Shown one piece after another: positions 17,630 to 26,519 of a DNA stretch of 64,000 nucleotides. Source of the stretch: RGIG3701 sp031553595 (GTDB lineage: Bacteria > Planctomycetota > Planctomycetia > Pirellulales > Thermoguttaceae). The first letter of the stretch is position 1. Every line of letters begins with the position of its first letter. Position numbers and translations under genes: made by a program. The DNA is taken from contig JAVBLI010000009.1 of the NCBI GenBank assembly GCA_031553595.1, positions 1 to 64,000 of the forward strand, given 5' to 3'. The notes under the pieces are model-generated. The model made no database searches, was not told the origin of the DNA, and saw only the letters and a program-made list of their open reading frames with translations.

Positions 17630-18060
17630 GAGCGGACAGGGATGGGGGTTGTGCGAATCATGCCTGTTGTGCGCGATGAGCGGGATGGGCGTGAAATCGG
17701 CGTTATAGCGGAACGCGTATTTTTTTTGAATTTCTTTTTTTCTCCCGCCGATAGGAAGTAAATCAGGGAGTATGGAGTTATTCTGCGATGACGCACCGGA
17801 GAGATTGTCGTGAGTTCTCCCCGGGGTGGCGTGCGGATATTCTTGCCCCTGAACAGGAGGAGAAAGTTTGCGGGCAGATGCCATTCCGTGCGGGGTGTGC
17901 GTTCTTTGCCACCGTCTGTTTTTTCTTGCTGGCCACGCTTTCTGAGTGTGTTTTTTCGTTTTCGCCGGGTGTCGTTCTCGCCGGTCAAGGGTGTATATTA
18001 TTAAACAGTGGACTCACGGTCGTGATTTTTCACGGTCGTCATGCAGATATTGAATTCCCC
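17630..18060. other. Intergenic region, 430 bp
   Basis: A frame continues upstream of 18061 to 17788, but its product is a cysteine- and phenylalanine-rich stretch with no domain, so I take it as non-coding. A TATATT at 17994-17999 could be a -10 element for the next gene. Short palindromic bits (ACGGTCGTGATTTTTCACGG near 18017-18036) lie just before it. No RNA gene is recognised. Confidence 0.4.
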
Positions 18061-18357
18061 ATGAGAAAAAGTGTCTTCCGAATCGTGACCCGCAAAGCGG
18101 ACGGAGCGTTACATGTGCGAGACTTTTCGAACCTCGAAGAAATCGGGGAATTTCACACCCAGATCGGCGTCGATGATTGCAGCGTGCATCACGATTTGCG
18201 CGGGCTGCCCATGTTTAAAGGCCTGATTGGGCCCATGGCCGAGGGGGCGCATGTCGTGCGTTACGAAACGCCGGAAGTTTTTGAAATCCTGACGAAAGAA
18301 TGGATCACCGCCACGCCCGTCCGCCGCCGGGAGCAGCAGGCGAAGCGGAATATGTAA
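18061..18357 (+). CDS. Small conserved-type hypothetical protein, 98 residues
   Basis: Starting at ATG 18061, the protein is soluble, alpha/beta, without signal peptide. It reads as a regular small domain (IGEFHTQIGVDDCSVHHDL, then MAEGAHVVRYETPEVFEIL). It is basic at the end (RRREQQAKRN). I do not recognise a family. No good ribosome site precedes it. It is followed by 145 bp and then the BlaI-type promoter. Confidence 0.6.
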   Translation: MRKSVFRIVTRKADGALHVRDFSNLEEIGEFHTQIGVDDCSVHHDLRGLPMFKGLIGPMAEGAHVVRYETPEVFEILTKEWITATPVRRREQQAKRNM

Positions 18358-18502
18358 TTTTCGGACGCGGTGGATTTTCGCGCCTCCAGCGTTTTTTTGT
18401 GTGTGATGAAGCACCCCTCCTGGTATTTTTCTTCGTTTTTCTCTTTTGCGGGCCAATGATCCAGGTTTTCTCCCCTTTTTTTCTTTTAAAACGGAAATCG
18501 GC

Positions 18503-18555
18503 TTGACAAGCATATTAGACATCTGTAAAATAACAAAATAAGACAGTTGTCAAAA
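18503..18555 (+). promoter_or_regulatory. Promoter with two BlaI-type operators
   Basis: TTGACA (18503-18508) and TAAAAT (18526-18531) are 17 bp apart. The dyad GACATCTGT (18518-18526) overlaps the -10 element, and a second, GACAGTTGTC (18542-18551), lies just downstream. GACA-N2-TGTC-like dyads are the known binding pattern of BlaI/MecI repressors, and a BlaI-family gene starts at 18613. Autorepression of the operon is the simple reading. Confidence 0.75.
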
Positions 18556-18612
18556 ATAGTTTTTGTCAGTTTCTCTCCTTTATTTGCGTGAAAGGAAACG
18601 GCGGGTGTCGGT

Positions 18613-18981
18613 ATGAAAAAGCTTCCGGATGCGGAATTTGACATCATGAAAGTGGTTTGGGCGTCCGCGCCGCCGGTGACCACGAACACGATCATGGAGT
18701 CGCTGGGCCGTGAAAAAGACTGGAAAGCGGCGACCATTATTTCCCTGATGCTGCGGCTGGTGGAACGCGGTTTTTTACGGACGGAGAAGAACGGCAAGGA
18801 GCGCACCTATTTTCCGCTCGTGGAGCGTGAAGCGTATCTGAAATTCGAAACGGGGAATTTTTTACGCCAGTTTCACGAAAATTCCTTCGTGAGTTTCGTA
18901 AACACATTATACGAAGACGAAAATCTGACGGACGCCGACCTGGAGGAAATTCTCCAGTGGGTGAGACAGCGGAGGAGCTGA
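18613..18981 (+). CDS. BlaI/MecI/CopY-family transcriptional repressor
   Basis: The 122-residue protein is a typical Penicillinase_R winged helix: LPDAEFDIMKVVWASAPPVTTNTIM holds the first helices, WKAATIISLMLRLVERGFL the recognition helix and following turn, and ERTYFPLVEREAYL the wing and start of the dimerisation helices. In known systems the repressor is cleaved after the partner membrane peptidase senses its signal. Its operators overlap the promoter at 18503-18555. The partner peptidase gene starts two bases after its stop. No beta-lactamase or penicillin-binding protein is near, so the signal is probably not a beta-lactam. Confidence 0.9.
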   Translation: MKKLPDAEFDIMKVVWASAPPVTTNTIMESLGREKDWKAATIISLMLRLVERGFLRTEKNGKERTYFPLVEREAYLKFETGNFLRQFHENSFVSFVNTLYEDENLTDADLEEILQWVRQRRS

Positions 18982-18983
18982 AA

Positions 18984-20615
18984 ATGCAGGTGTTTCTTGC
19001 GTTTTTGTGGATGACCACGGTAAGGATGACGGCGGTGGCGGCGGTAATGGCAGTCATTTCGCCGCGCTTGGCGCCGAGGTATGCACCAAAATGGTTTTTT
19101 TATGGCTGGCTGATGGTGGCGCTCGGATTTCTGATTCCCATTCACGGTGGTTTTTCGCTGAACTTGATTCCCGTGACACTCCCCGTGCGTTTTTTGTCGG
19201 CGGGAGGGACGGCAGAGCTGTTTTCCGCGGGGGTTTTCAGTGTGTGGCTGGCCGGGGGACTGGTTTTTTTGTTCTGGAATGGAATGCGTTACCGGCGTTT
19301 CCTGAAAATGGTGTGGCGGTGGAGTGCGGACGTGACGGACGCGCGGACGCTGGGCCTGCTTCATGCCGTGAAAAGTGAAATGGGAATTCGCCGCGAGGTG
19401 GCGCTGAGGACATGCGGCGGGGTGAGCAGCCCGATGATGTACGGCTTTTTCTCGCCGGTGATTCTGCTGCCGGAACTGGAAATTCCGGAGGAAAAGTTGG
19501 AATTTATTTTGCGGCACGAGCTGACGCATTTTCGCCGGGGTGATTTATGGTGGAAGGCGGCGGTGTTGATGGGCACGGCCATCCACTGGTTTAACCCCGT
19601 GATTTACGGCGTGGCGCGGCGGGTTAACGCGTACTGCGAAATTTCCTGTGACACGCAGGTCATGAAAAACGCCACGCTGGCGCACCGGCAGCGGTACGCG
19701 GAAACGATCATTCACGTCATGCGCGGCGGAGAAAAATGGCTGCGGAAATCGCGTGACGGCGAGAAAAATCAGGCCGTGGCGGGCAGCGGGTTTTCGCAGG
19801 GGGCACGCGGGCTGAAAAGCCGGATGTTCGCGATTATGGATGGCACGCCGCACCGGGCGGGGCACGTGTTTCTTGCGGGCGTGGCGGCATTTATTCTGTG
19901 TTCGGGCATGCTTTTCACGCATACGGGCGGGCAGCCGCGGATGGTGGCGAAAAATGATGTGCAGATGCCGGGAAGCGATTTTACGCCGCGAGCGGGTTTC
20001 GTGCCGCAAGAAATTTTTGTGCCCGTGCCGGAAATGGATGCGCGTATTCAGCCTGAGGGAGATGAGCCGGAGGTGAATTCTGAGAGTCACGCCGCTGACT
20101 GGTGGGTGATTCCGCAGAGGGAAATGGAAAATACGGCGGAGAAGGACGTACTCGAAACGCCACCGGTACCGGCGTTTCCGCAGACGCTGGCCGTTCACAC
20201 GCCCCCCGCGCCGGGGATGGAAACGGAGCTGAAAACGGATGCGCCGCCGGAGAATGAGATTCAGGAAACGGTGATCGTGGTGCGCCGCGAGCTTCCGGCG
20301 GAAGGGCCGTCGGTGGTGATTGACATCCCGGCCCAGCGTCCGTGGGATGAGGTTTTTTCGCCGGGTCAGATGGTGCAGGCGCCGCAGGGAATGTGCTTAC
20401 TGGGCGCGGACGAGGTGCGCGAGCGGGTGTTCGCGCAAGTCCCGGAAGAATCGCAGGGAATCGTGGTGTTTCAGGCTCGGCTGGCGCAGGATTATGAACA
20501 GTTGGTATATGAAGGCATGCTTTTCAAGAACGGGAAAATTCATACATTTCTCATGGACGCCTTCACGGGCGAGATTTTCATGTGGCATGAAAAAATCCCG
20601 GGGGAAGAAAACTGA
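18984..20615 (+). CDS. BlaR1/MecR1-like M56 membrane metallopeptidase
   Basis: I use ATG 18984 (MQVFLAFLW), with GGAGG upstream and two bases after the repressor stop. The 543-residue protein has several N-terminal transmembrane helices, the gluzincin motif HELTH starting at His178 and the downstream acidic ligand region YCEISCD. One more helix near residues 290-310 is followed by an external part of about 230 residues. That part is rich in Pro and Glu and lacks the penicillin-binding sensor domain of true BlaR1. It probably cleaves the BlaI-like repressor when its external part senses an unknown cue. Confidence 0.87.
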   Translation: MQVFLAFLWMTTVRMTAVAAVMAVISPRLAPRYAPKWFFYGWLMVALGFLIPIHGGFSLNLIPVTLPVRFLSAGGTAELFSAGVFSVWLAGGLVFLFWNGMRYRRFLKMVWRWSADVTDARTLGLLHAVKSEMGIRREVALRTCGGVSSPMMYGFFSPVILLPELEIPEEKLEFILRHELTHFRRGDLWWKAAVLMGTAIHWFNPVIYGVARRVNAYCEISCDTQVMKNATLAHRQRYAETIIHVMRGGEKWLRKSRDGEKNQAVAGSGFSQGARGLKSRMFAIMDGTPHRAGHVFLAGVAAFILCSGMLFTHTGGQPRMVAKNDVQMPGSDFTPRAGFVPQEIFVPVPEMDARIQPEGDEPEVNSESHAADWWVIPQREMENTAEKDVLETPPVPAFPQTLAVHTPPAPGMETELKTDAPPENEIQETVIVVRRELPAEGPSVVIDIPAQRPWDEVFSPGQMVQAPQGMCLLGADEVRERVFAQVPEESQGIVVFQARLAQDYEQLVYEGMLFKNGKIHTFLMDAFTGEIFMWHEKIPGEEN

Positions 20616-20692
20616 ATCGGCCTGTTTCGCGTAAAAAAAGTAAGGTAAAACGCGTATGCGTTAATGGAGATGGATCTTTTAAGGAGAAAAAA

Positions 20693-21898
20693 ATGAAAAA
20701 AACATTAAGTGGAATAACGCTGGTGCTTTTTGTGGCGCTGGCGGTGTTTTATGGTCGGCATATTCAGGCGTGGGCGGCTGAGCAGGCCGTGAATGTCACG
20801 GAGAAAATGGCGCAGAACCTGGGAAAAGCGGATGCGGAAGACGCGCCTGAGTGGTGGGTGGGGCTTTCGCTGGGCGCGGTGCCGGCGCCGGTGCGTGCGC
20901 AGTTGGTGGAGGGAATGCTCGGGGAAGCGGACGGCGTGCTGGCGGCGGCGGTCGTGCCGGGAAGTCCCGCGGAAAAAGCGGGCGTGAAAGTGTATGACAT
21001 CATCACGCTGGTGGGGACGCAGAAGGTGGGCACGCCGGTGGAGCTGACGGACATCATTCGTGCTGCTGGCAGTGAGGAGTTGACGTTCACGGTCATTCGC
21101 GCGGGCATGCCGACCACGGTGAAGGTGAAGCCGGAGGAGATGCCGGAAGAGGTGAAGCAGCAGCGGCGGATCATGCAGCAGATGGGCGGCTTCCAGCAGA
21201 TGGCGCCGGGCGGGATGCAGATTCAGATCCCGCAGGGGGCGTTTCAGGTTCAGGTGCCGGACGGCGGGGTTATCGGCGGCGCAATTAAGCCGCTGCCCCC
21301 GGGAATGCGGCGGGATGCCGTGCCGGAAGAGGTGCGGAAAATGATGCGCGACATGCTCGGCGAGGATCCGTTCGGGGATGAAGATGCGGATGACACTGAA
21401 GAAGACGCGGTGGAAACAGAGACGGAAGCGGCGGATGAAGAATTCATTCAGGGTGACGGAAACGTTGAGGAAACGGAAAATGAGGAGCTGATCATTAAAA
21501 AACGGCCCGTGGGGCGTGCCGACGGAAATGCGCGGCAGCCGGGACGGATTCAGTTCGCTTTCCCGAACATGCCCGGCGGAATGCAGGTCGGCGGTGGCGT
21601 TTCCATTTCGAAAACCACCGTTTCGCAGCTCGGCGGAAAGCAGCTTCAGGTGAGCGTTTCGCGGAAGAATAATGACCCGGCCGAGATTCGTGTGACGTGG
21701 GGCGAGGATGAATATCAGACCACGGAAAATGATCTGGAAGTGCTTCCGGAAGACGTCCGCCCGCGGGTGCAGGACATGCTGAAGGGTGATGTGAACGTCT
21801 CTGTGCGGGGCGGAAACGCCGGTGAAGTGGTCCCGGCCAAGAACGCGGAGAAAGAGCTTCGCGTTACGAAAGAAAAAGTAATTGACCTGAAAAAATAA
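20693..21898 (+). CDS. Secreted or anchored PDZ-domain protein
   Basis: ATG 20693 follows AAGGAG. The 401-residue protein begins with a signal sequence or membrane anchor (LVLFVALAVFYGRHIQAWAA). One PDZ domain spans about 50-150 (AAAVVPGSPAEKAGVKVYDIITLVG). A Gln/Met/Gly-rich stretch and an acidic segment (about 225-265) follow, then a beta-rich C-terminus. There is no serine protease domain, so it may present or inhibit peptides instead of cutting them. It lies 77 bp after the M56 gene in the same direction and is likely the third member of the operon, which suggests an envelope-protein sensing role. Confidence 0.8.
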   Translation: MKKTLSGITLVLFVALAVFYGRHIQAWAAEQAVNVTEKMAQNLGKADAEDAPEWWVGLSLGAVPAPVRAQLVEGMLGEADGVLAAAVVPGSPAEKAGVKVYDIITLVGTQKVGTPVELTDIIRAAGSEELTFTVIRAGMPTTVKVKPEEMPEEVKQQRRIMQQMGGFQQMAPGGMQIQIPQGAFQVQVPDGGVIGGAIKPLPPGMRRDAVPEEVRKMMRDMLGEDPFGDEDADDTEEDAVETETEAADEEFIQGDGNVEETENEELIIKKRPVGRADGNARQPGRIQFAFPNMPGGMQVGGGVSISKTTVSQLGGKQLQVSVSRKNNDPAEIRVTWGEDEYQTTENDLEVLPEDVRPRVQDMLKGDVNVSVRGGNAGEVVPAKNAEKELRVTKEKVIDLKK

Positions 21899-22071
21899 CG
21901 GAAAGAATCCTCTGTTGCGGAGCCGGGAAACGGAAATGGAAGGCGAAAACGTGGAATGCAGCGCGTTTTTCTGAAATTTGCGTTTTCCGGTTCTTGTTTT
22001 TTTGTCGAAAAAATGTAGAATAATCCCGCGCGGTCTGTTCACCTTCCTTTTTTCTTTGAAAGCACCCTCGG

Positions 22072-22479
22072 ATGTCCCTTTCCATCACCCGTTACGGCGT
22101 CGTCGGCCTGATTTTTCGTAAAGGCCGGGTTCTGGTTATTCGGCGTGGGGCCATGGTCGAGGCGCCGCTGAAATGGTGTTTTCCGGGAGGCGGAATCGAG
22201 TCGGGAGAGTCGCAGGAAGAGGCCCTGGTGCGTGAATTTCAGGAAGAATTGGGGATCGCGGTGACGCCCATCCGCCGCATCTGGGAATCCGTCACGCCGT
22301 GGCGGGTGCACCTGGACTGGTGGATCGTGATCACGGACGCCGAAGCGTTTCACCCGGATCGGAATGAGGTGGATGCGCTGGACTGGATGACCATCCGCGA
22401 GCTGGCGGAACATCCGGATCTGCTGAGCAGTAATCTGGAATTTCTTCGCGGGATTCTTTCCGGCGAGATTCTTTTATGA
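22072..22479 (+). CDS. Nudix hydrolase
   Basis: The 135-residue protein contains a complete Nudix box, GGIESGESQEEALVREFQEELGI (about residues 42-64), with the Mg-binding Arg-Glu and Glu-Glu pairs. Family enzymes split nucleoside diphosphates linked to other groups. The substrate cannot be told from the sequence, but the small size fits house-cleaning or ADP-ribose-type enzymes. It is alone on its strand and converges on the LolA-like gene. Confidence 0.9.
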   Translation: MSLSITRYGVVGLIFRKGRVLVIRRGAMVEAPLKWCFPGGGIESGESQEEALVREFQEELGIAVTPIRRIWESVTPWRVHLDWWIVITDAEAFHPDRNEVDALDWMTIRELAEHPDLLSSNLEFLRGILSGEILL

Positions 22480-22505
22480 GGCGAAGCACGTGATGACTGG
22501 CGTTT

Positions 22506-23543
22506 TTACTGCTGGAGGATGACACGCATGTCGCGTAATTCTTCCCGCGTGGGTTTCCAGGACGGCGCGACGAGCGTCTTGGGATTTATTTTCATGGTCT
22601 TTTCGACGAATAAATAGGCGTGCTGCTCACTGTTCGCCTTGTGAAGTTTAATGGCCACGGGGCGCACTTGCGGCGTCAGGGCGATGATCATCTCCGCCCG
22701 CTGAAAATCCTGCGCATCATCCACCGTCCGAGGGAATGCCTCGATCCAGACCTGCCCCGGCACTTGCGACTTCTCCGGCGGCGTCACACGACGGATGAAA
22801 TACCGTTGTTTGAGGGTCGCGGCCGAGGCGCCGAACAGAAACGGCATGGGCCCCCGCGTGATTCCCTTGCCGCGCATCTCTTCCGGGAGGATGTGCTGCT
22901 GAATTTCCTTCTGTGTATACTTGTATTCGTAAATGGACGCCCCGTCGCAGAGCCATTTTTCTTCCGGTTTGCCAGCCATGTCCGTGACCGCGAACATCCC
23001 ACAGTCCGGCGACTGATACCGCAACTCGCCTTTCTCCTGGATCGTGGTCATCCCCCCTCCGCCGCCGAAAGCGATGACGTACTTGAAGCGGACAAAATCT
23101 GCCTGGAAGCTGTTCACGGCCAGGCTGAACTGCTCCCAGCGAGTGAGGATCGCATCCACATCCCGCTGCTGCTCGGGCGTCAGTTCAAACGGCGCCTTGA
23201 TCACACGCACATCTGCGGTCGCCGCCCCTCCAGGCGTGGTCGGGTTTCCAGCGGTCGGCGTCTGCGGATACCCCCCGGCAGGAGTGGTTCCCGGCGGATT
23301 CATCGCGGGGGCGCCGGTGTTCGGATACGTGGTTCCCCCGGGCGCTGCGGGTGTGTAAGTCCCGCCGCTGGCTGGCTGAGCGTACGTCGCGCCGCCGGTG
23401 TTCGGCACACCTCGCCCCGTTCCTGCCGGCGGTGTCCCGTAATACTGCTGACTCACGGCGTGCGGCACTGCCATCAAAAATCCAGCGGCGGCACACAAAA
23501 ACGCGGCGAAAAGCACATGATTGCGCGAAAATCGGGAATTCAT
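22506..23543 (-). CDS. Secreted LolA-like protein of a planctomycete family (TIGR03009-type)
   Basis: I use ATG 23543 (MNSRFSRNH), which begins a clear signal peptide. The mature 320-residue protein has a Pro/Gly/Thr-rich linker (about 30-110), then a domain in which ILTRWEQFSLAVNSFQADFVRFKY opens an unclosed LolA-like beta barrel and WLCDGASIYEYKYTQKEI continues it. I recall this as the planctomycete-restricted TIGR03009 domain; the exact match could not be tested. LolA-like folds carry lipids or lipoproteins across the periplasm, so an envelope transport role is plausible. Confidence 0.7.
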   Translation of the reverse strand: MNSRFSRNHVLFAAFLCAAAGFLMAVPHAVSQQYYGTPPAGTGRGVPNTGGATYAQPASGGTYTPAAPGGTTYPNTGAPAMNPPGTTPAGGYPQTPTAGNPTTPGGAATADVRVIKAPFELTPEQQRDVDAILTRWEQFSLAVNSFQADFVRFKYVIAFGGGGGMTTIQEKGELRYQSPDCGMFAVTDMAGKPEEKWLCDGASIYEYKYTQKEIQQHILPEEMRGKGITRGPMPFLFGASAATLKQRYFIRRVTPPEKSQVPGQVWIEAFPRTVDDAQDFQRAEMIIALTPQVRPVAIKLHKANSEQHAYLFVEKTMKINPKTLVAPSWKPTREELRDMRVILQQ

Positions 23544-23769
23544 AAAGCACTCCGTAAGAAATGGGGATTCCATAATATTATATTACACCAAATTTTACGC
23601 TCCGATTCTAGCATAAAATGAAAAAACGGGGAAGAGGAAAAATTTACGTGGTTTACTGGGTTTCACGTCACGGTTTCAAGCCACCGCACACTTCCGCCCC
23701 CCTTCCCTCGCACGCACTCCCCCTCACAGCATTCCCTCTCACCGGTTATAATAACCATCCGTCTTTCGG

Positions 23770-23818
23770 TCATTCCTCATTCCTCATTCCTCATTCCTCA
23801 TTCCTCATTCCTCATGCC
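23770..23818. repeat. Heptamer tandem repeat (TCATTCC)n at the ruvX start
   Basis: Six perfect TCATTCC units are followed by a seventh, TCATGCC, in which one base change creates the ruvX ATG (23814). Unit number may vary by slippage. No Shine-Dalgarno site exists within the array. Confidence 0.85.
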
Positions 23819-24284
23819 CTCTCCCCCCCCTCCTTCATCCGGCCGCGTGGCGGGAATCGATTACGGTTCCGTGCGGATCGGCGTGGCGATCAGTGATGTG
23901 GAGCGGAAAATCGCCAGTCCGTGGGAGAATTACACGCGGCGGGGAGTGAAGCCGGACGCCCGTTTTTTCCGGGAATTCGCGGTGGAAGAGCGGATCACGC
24001 TTTTCATCGTGGGGCTGCCCGTGCACATCAGCGGGGATGAAAGCGGAAAATCGCTGGAGGCCCGGGAGTTCGGCGAGTGGCTGGAGAAGGAGACGGGCGT
24101 GCCGGTGCGATTTTTTGATGAGCGGTTTTCGTCCCGTTTCGCAGATGAGCTGATGGCCGGGGCGTCTTTGACATCCAAGAAACGCAAAGAACGCCGGGAT
24201 AAACTCGCGGCTTACGTCATTCTCGCCTCCTGGCTGGAGGCTTCCCGGAAAGACGCGGAAAACGCTGGGGATCTGAATTCATAA
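23814..24284 (+). CDS. ruvX: Putative pre-16S rRNA nuclease / Holliday junction resolvase RuvX (YqgF)
   Basis: The 156-residue RNase H-fold protein has the YqgF opening GIDYGSVRIGVAISD (first catalytic Asp), the strand IVGLPVHISGDES and the ending FFDERFSS followed by a second acidic region. Family members mature the 5' end of 16S rRNA and may act on recombination intermediates. ATG 23814 lies in a heptamer array with no ribosome site; a GTG at 23847 just before the first strand is an alternative start. The 3' end overlaps the convergent glycosidase gene by six bases. Confidence 0.85.
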   Translation: MPSPPPPSSGRVAGIDYGSVRIGVAISDVERKIASPWENYTRRGVKPDARFFREFAVEERITLFIVGLPVHISGDESGKSLEAREFGEWLEKETGVPVRFFDERFSSRFADELMAGASLTSKKRKERRDKLAAYVILASWLEASRKDAENAGDLNS

Positions 24285-26519
24285 CGCCGGCTTAAACCCC
24301 TCATGGCGGATGATCCACCGGCCGTCGCGCGGGAAGCCGGGCGTTTCGCCTGCCTCGCGGTTCACTTCCGGACAGCCGTCCCAGCCGCCGACCATCATTC
24401 CCACCGCATACAGCACGCCGCCATTTCCCGGCAGGTACGGGCACGGATTATTCGCGTTCACGCCCCGGGCGTCATATGCGTTTCTCAGACTTTCATGCAT
24501 GAGCATCTCCACGGCCAGCTCGGGCTGAAGCGTCCGCGCGGCGGCCATCGCCATCCACGGGAAATCCCACCCCCAGACGGCGTCCCACCGCCACGTGTCC
24601 GCGATTTTTCGCACCGTCCGCGCCGCGATTTCAGCATCCGCTCCCTCCACCGGCGGAAGCATCCCCAGCACGCCCGCGGGGTCCGGATGCTCGAAATTCC
24701 TCGCCGTATACGTGTCATGCCACTGGGCGGAATGCACATACACCGCCTCATCCGCTGGCATGTCCGGAAGAAGCGGGAGCGGCGCGAGATGCGCCCGCAC
24801 CTCGTCCCATGCCTCATTTTTCGGCACATTCATCCGTTGACGCCACACATTCGCGTGCTGTAAACCCCACCGCCAGTACGCCAGGTCAAAAACCGTGTCC
24901 GCGGTAATGCCCTGTTCGCTGGGCGGCATGACGGGCCGCAGATGGTACACGCCGTGCTCGTCCCGCGTGGAATAATCGGCCATGAACTCCGCCGTGGCTT
25001 CAATGATCGGCGCCCATTTTTCGAGTGTCGCGCGCGTGGGCCGCTGACGGTATTCCAGCTCGGCGAAAAGAATCGGGTGCGGCTGTTTCCATAAAAGCAC
25101 CTGGTTCCCCACCCACGGCGCCGTCCGCCCTTCCGGGCCGGCGGATTTCGGCCACTGCGCCCCCTTGTACCCGAGTTGCGCGGCAAGCTGTTTCGCCACC
25201 GGCATAAATTTTTCATAACACCCCAGCGCCTGCTCCGCGCAGTGCCAGCGGTCCCACAGCGCGTAATGGGCCAGATGCCAGTAAATCATTTCGCCGTGAA
25301 ACTGCCCTCGCCACGGGTCCGTTCCCATCAGGCCCGTCTCCGCTGGCGGCCAGCTCCCTGCGGAATTCGCCCCCATGAGATACTGGGAAAGCACCACCCG
25401 CCGCTCCAGCTCCCGCCACCGCGGATCCGCACTTTCGGAAAAATCCACCGCCGCGCCGTACTGCCAGTACGCTTTCCAAGCGGCGGCCGTTTCTTGCTTA
25501 CGCGAATCGAAATCCGGCTCTTTATCAGGCCCCGGGCCTGGCATGCCGAAAACCTGTCCGCCCCACACCTCATCCAGCACACGATCATCTGTCGGGATGT
25601 GCGTGAAGGTGCACGCCACCTCCAGCGCCGCATTCCCCGTCCCCTGAATCATCACCGTATGCGCGTTCTCACCGGGCTGGGGCTTCCCGTTTTTGACCCA
25701 CAGTTTCACGAGATATTTCAGATCGTCGACTTTCCGCAAAAAATAAAATGTGTAATACGTGTCCGCAGTTTCGGCAGGCTCCGCTTCCGGCGGAAGTGAG
25801 CCCGCGCCGCGTTTAAATTCCGTCTCATGCCGTTCCGGTACGCCGAAATCCCCGCAGTATGGCACGCTGGGCCCGAGCGTCGGATACGGAAAATCCAGCG
25901 TGATAGTGAGTTTTCCCTCCGCGAAAAGCAGGGACGTCATGCGGATGTGAAAGCCGTCCCGGTGCATGTCCGCTACAGTTTCGGTGCGCACCGGCTCGCC
26001 GCCCACGCGAAACTCGGAGGTGTGCAGGCCCGTCCAGAAATGCATACTCCGCTTTAAGTCCGTCACGTCCGGCGGCGTCAGCGCTTCACCGTCTGCCCGC
26101 GTGAGGCGGACACGTGCCAGGTCCGCGCGGTGCGGGTTATCGAACATCCATTGCCGCAGGGCCGCTTTTTCAGGCGGGAATGAATGATCGCCGCCGCTGG
26201 TGTTCCGCCCCTGCTGAAACGTTCCCGTCGCGGGCACATCTCCCGGCGTAAACCCTTCTGGCAGCGGAAAATTGTGCCACCCCCAGTGCGCCATGGTGTT
26301 CCCGCGGAACGTCTGCGTGCCCGTGCCATCCACGTTAAAGCAGAACTCGCCGCTACCCAGCGGAATCTCCAGCTCCACCGCGGTGTCCTCCGAAATGTGA
26401 TGCCGCGCGATCACCGCCTGGCGGTCTATTTTCGCCAGAGTGTCGGCGGCATGGGATGTCAGGGGCAGAAAAAACGCCGTGATACAAACGATGATTTTTT
26501 TCATTTTCTTACTCTTCAT
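24279..26519 (-). CDS. Secreted (alpha/alpha)6-barrel glycoside hydrolase (GH95/GH65-like)
   Basis: The 746-residue protein starts at ATG 26519 or 26504; both retain the signal peptide (IIVCITAFFLPLTSHA). An N-terminal beta-sandwich (about 30-330) precedes a helical barrel (about 340-700) with MGTDPWRGQFHGEMIYWHLAHYALWDR, AQWPKSAGPEGR and VWGWDFPWMAMAAARTLQP, blocks typical of GH65/GH95-like enzymes. The catalytic acid is probably in one of these, but the exact family is unclear. The start overlaps the mnmG stop by 11 bases, so the two are translationally coupled despite unrelated roles. Confidence 0.75.
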   Translation of the reverse strand: MKSKKMKKIIVCITAFFLPLTSHAADTLAKIDRQAVIARHHISEDTAVELEIPLGSGEFCFNVDGTGTQTFRGNTMAHWGWHNFPLPEGFTPGDVPATGTFQQGRNTSGGDHSFPPEKAALRQWMFDNPHRADLARVRLTRADGEALTPPDVTDLKRSMHFWTGLHTSEFRVGGEPVRTETVADMHRDGFHIRMTSLLFAEGKLTITLDFPYPTLGPSVPYCGDFGVPERHETEFKRGAGSLPPEAEPAETADTYYTFYFLRKVDDLKYLVKLWVKNGKPQPGENAHTVMIQGTGNAALEVACTFTHIPTDDRVLDEVWGGQVFGMPGPGPDKEPDFDSRKQETAAAWKAYWQYGAAVDFSESADPRWRELERRVVLSQYLMGANSAGSWPPAETGLMGTDPWRGQFHGEMIYWHLAHYALWDRWHCAEQALGCYEKFMPVAKQLAAQLGYKGAQWPKSAGPEGRTAPWVGNQVLLWKQPHPILFAELEYRQRPTRATLEKWAPIIEATAEFMADYSTRDEHGVYHLRPVMPPSEQGITADTVFDLAYWRWGLQHANVWRQRMNVPKNEAWDEVRAHLAPLPLLPDMPADEAVYVHSAQWHDTYTARNFEHPDPAGVLGMLPPVEGADAEIAARTVRKIADTWRWDAVWGWDFPWMAMAAARTLQPELAVEMLMHESLRNAYDARGVNANNPCPYLPGNGGVLYAVGMMVGGWDGCPEVNREAGETPGFPRDGRWIIRHEGFKPAL

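Noticed and set aside
17335..17988. 217-codon minus-strand frame opposite the SpoU gene
   Set aside because: Low-complexity basic product that covers a conserved gene on the other strand.
17788..18060. N-terminal extension of the 18061 gene with a hydrophobic stretch
   Set aside because: Cys/Phe-rich segment unlike a regular signal peptide, with no ribosome site at 17788. The domain-like part begins at 18061.
23770..23818. Possible CRISPR-like short repeats
   Set aside because: Direct 7-bp tandem repeats without spacers.
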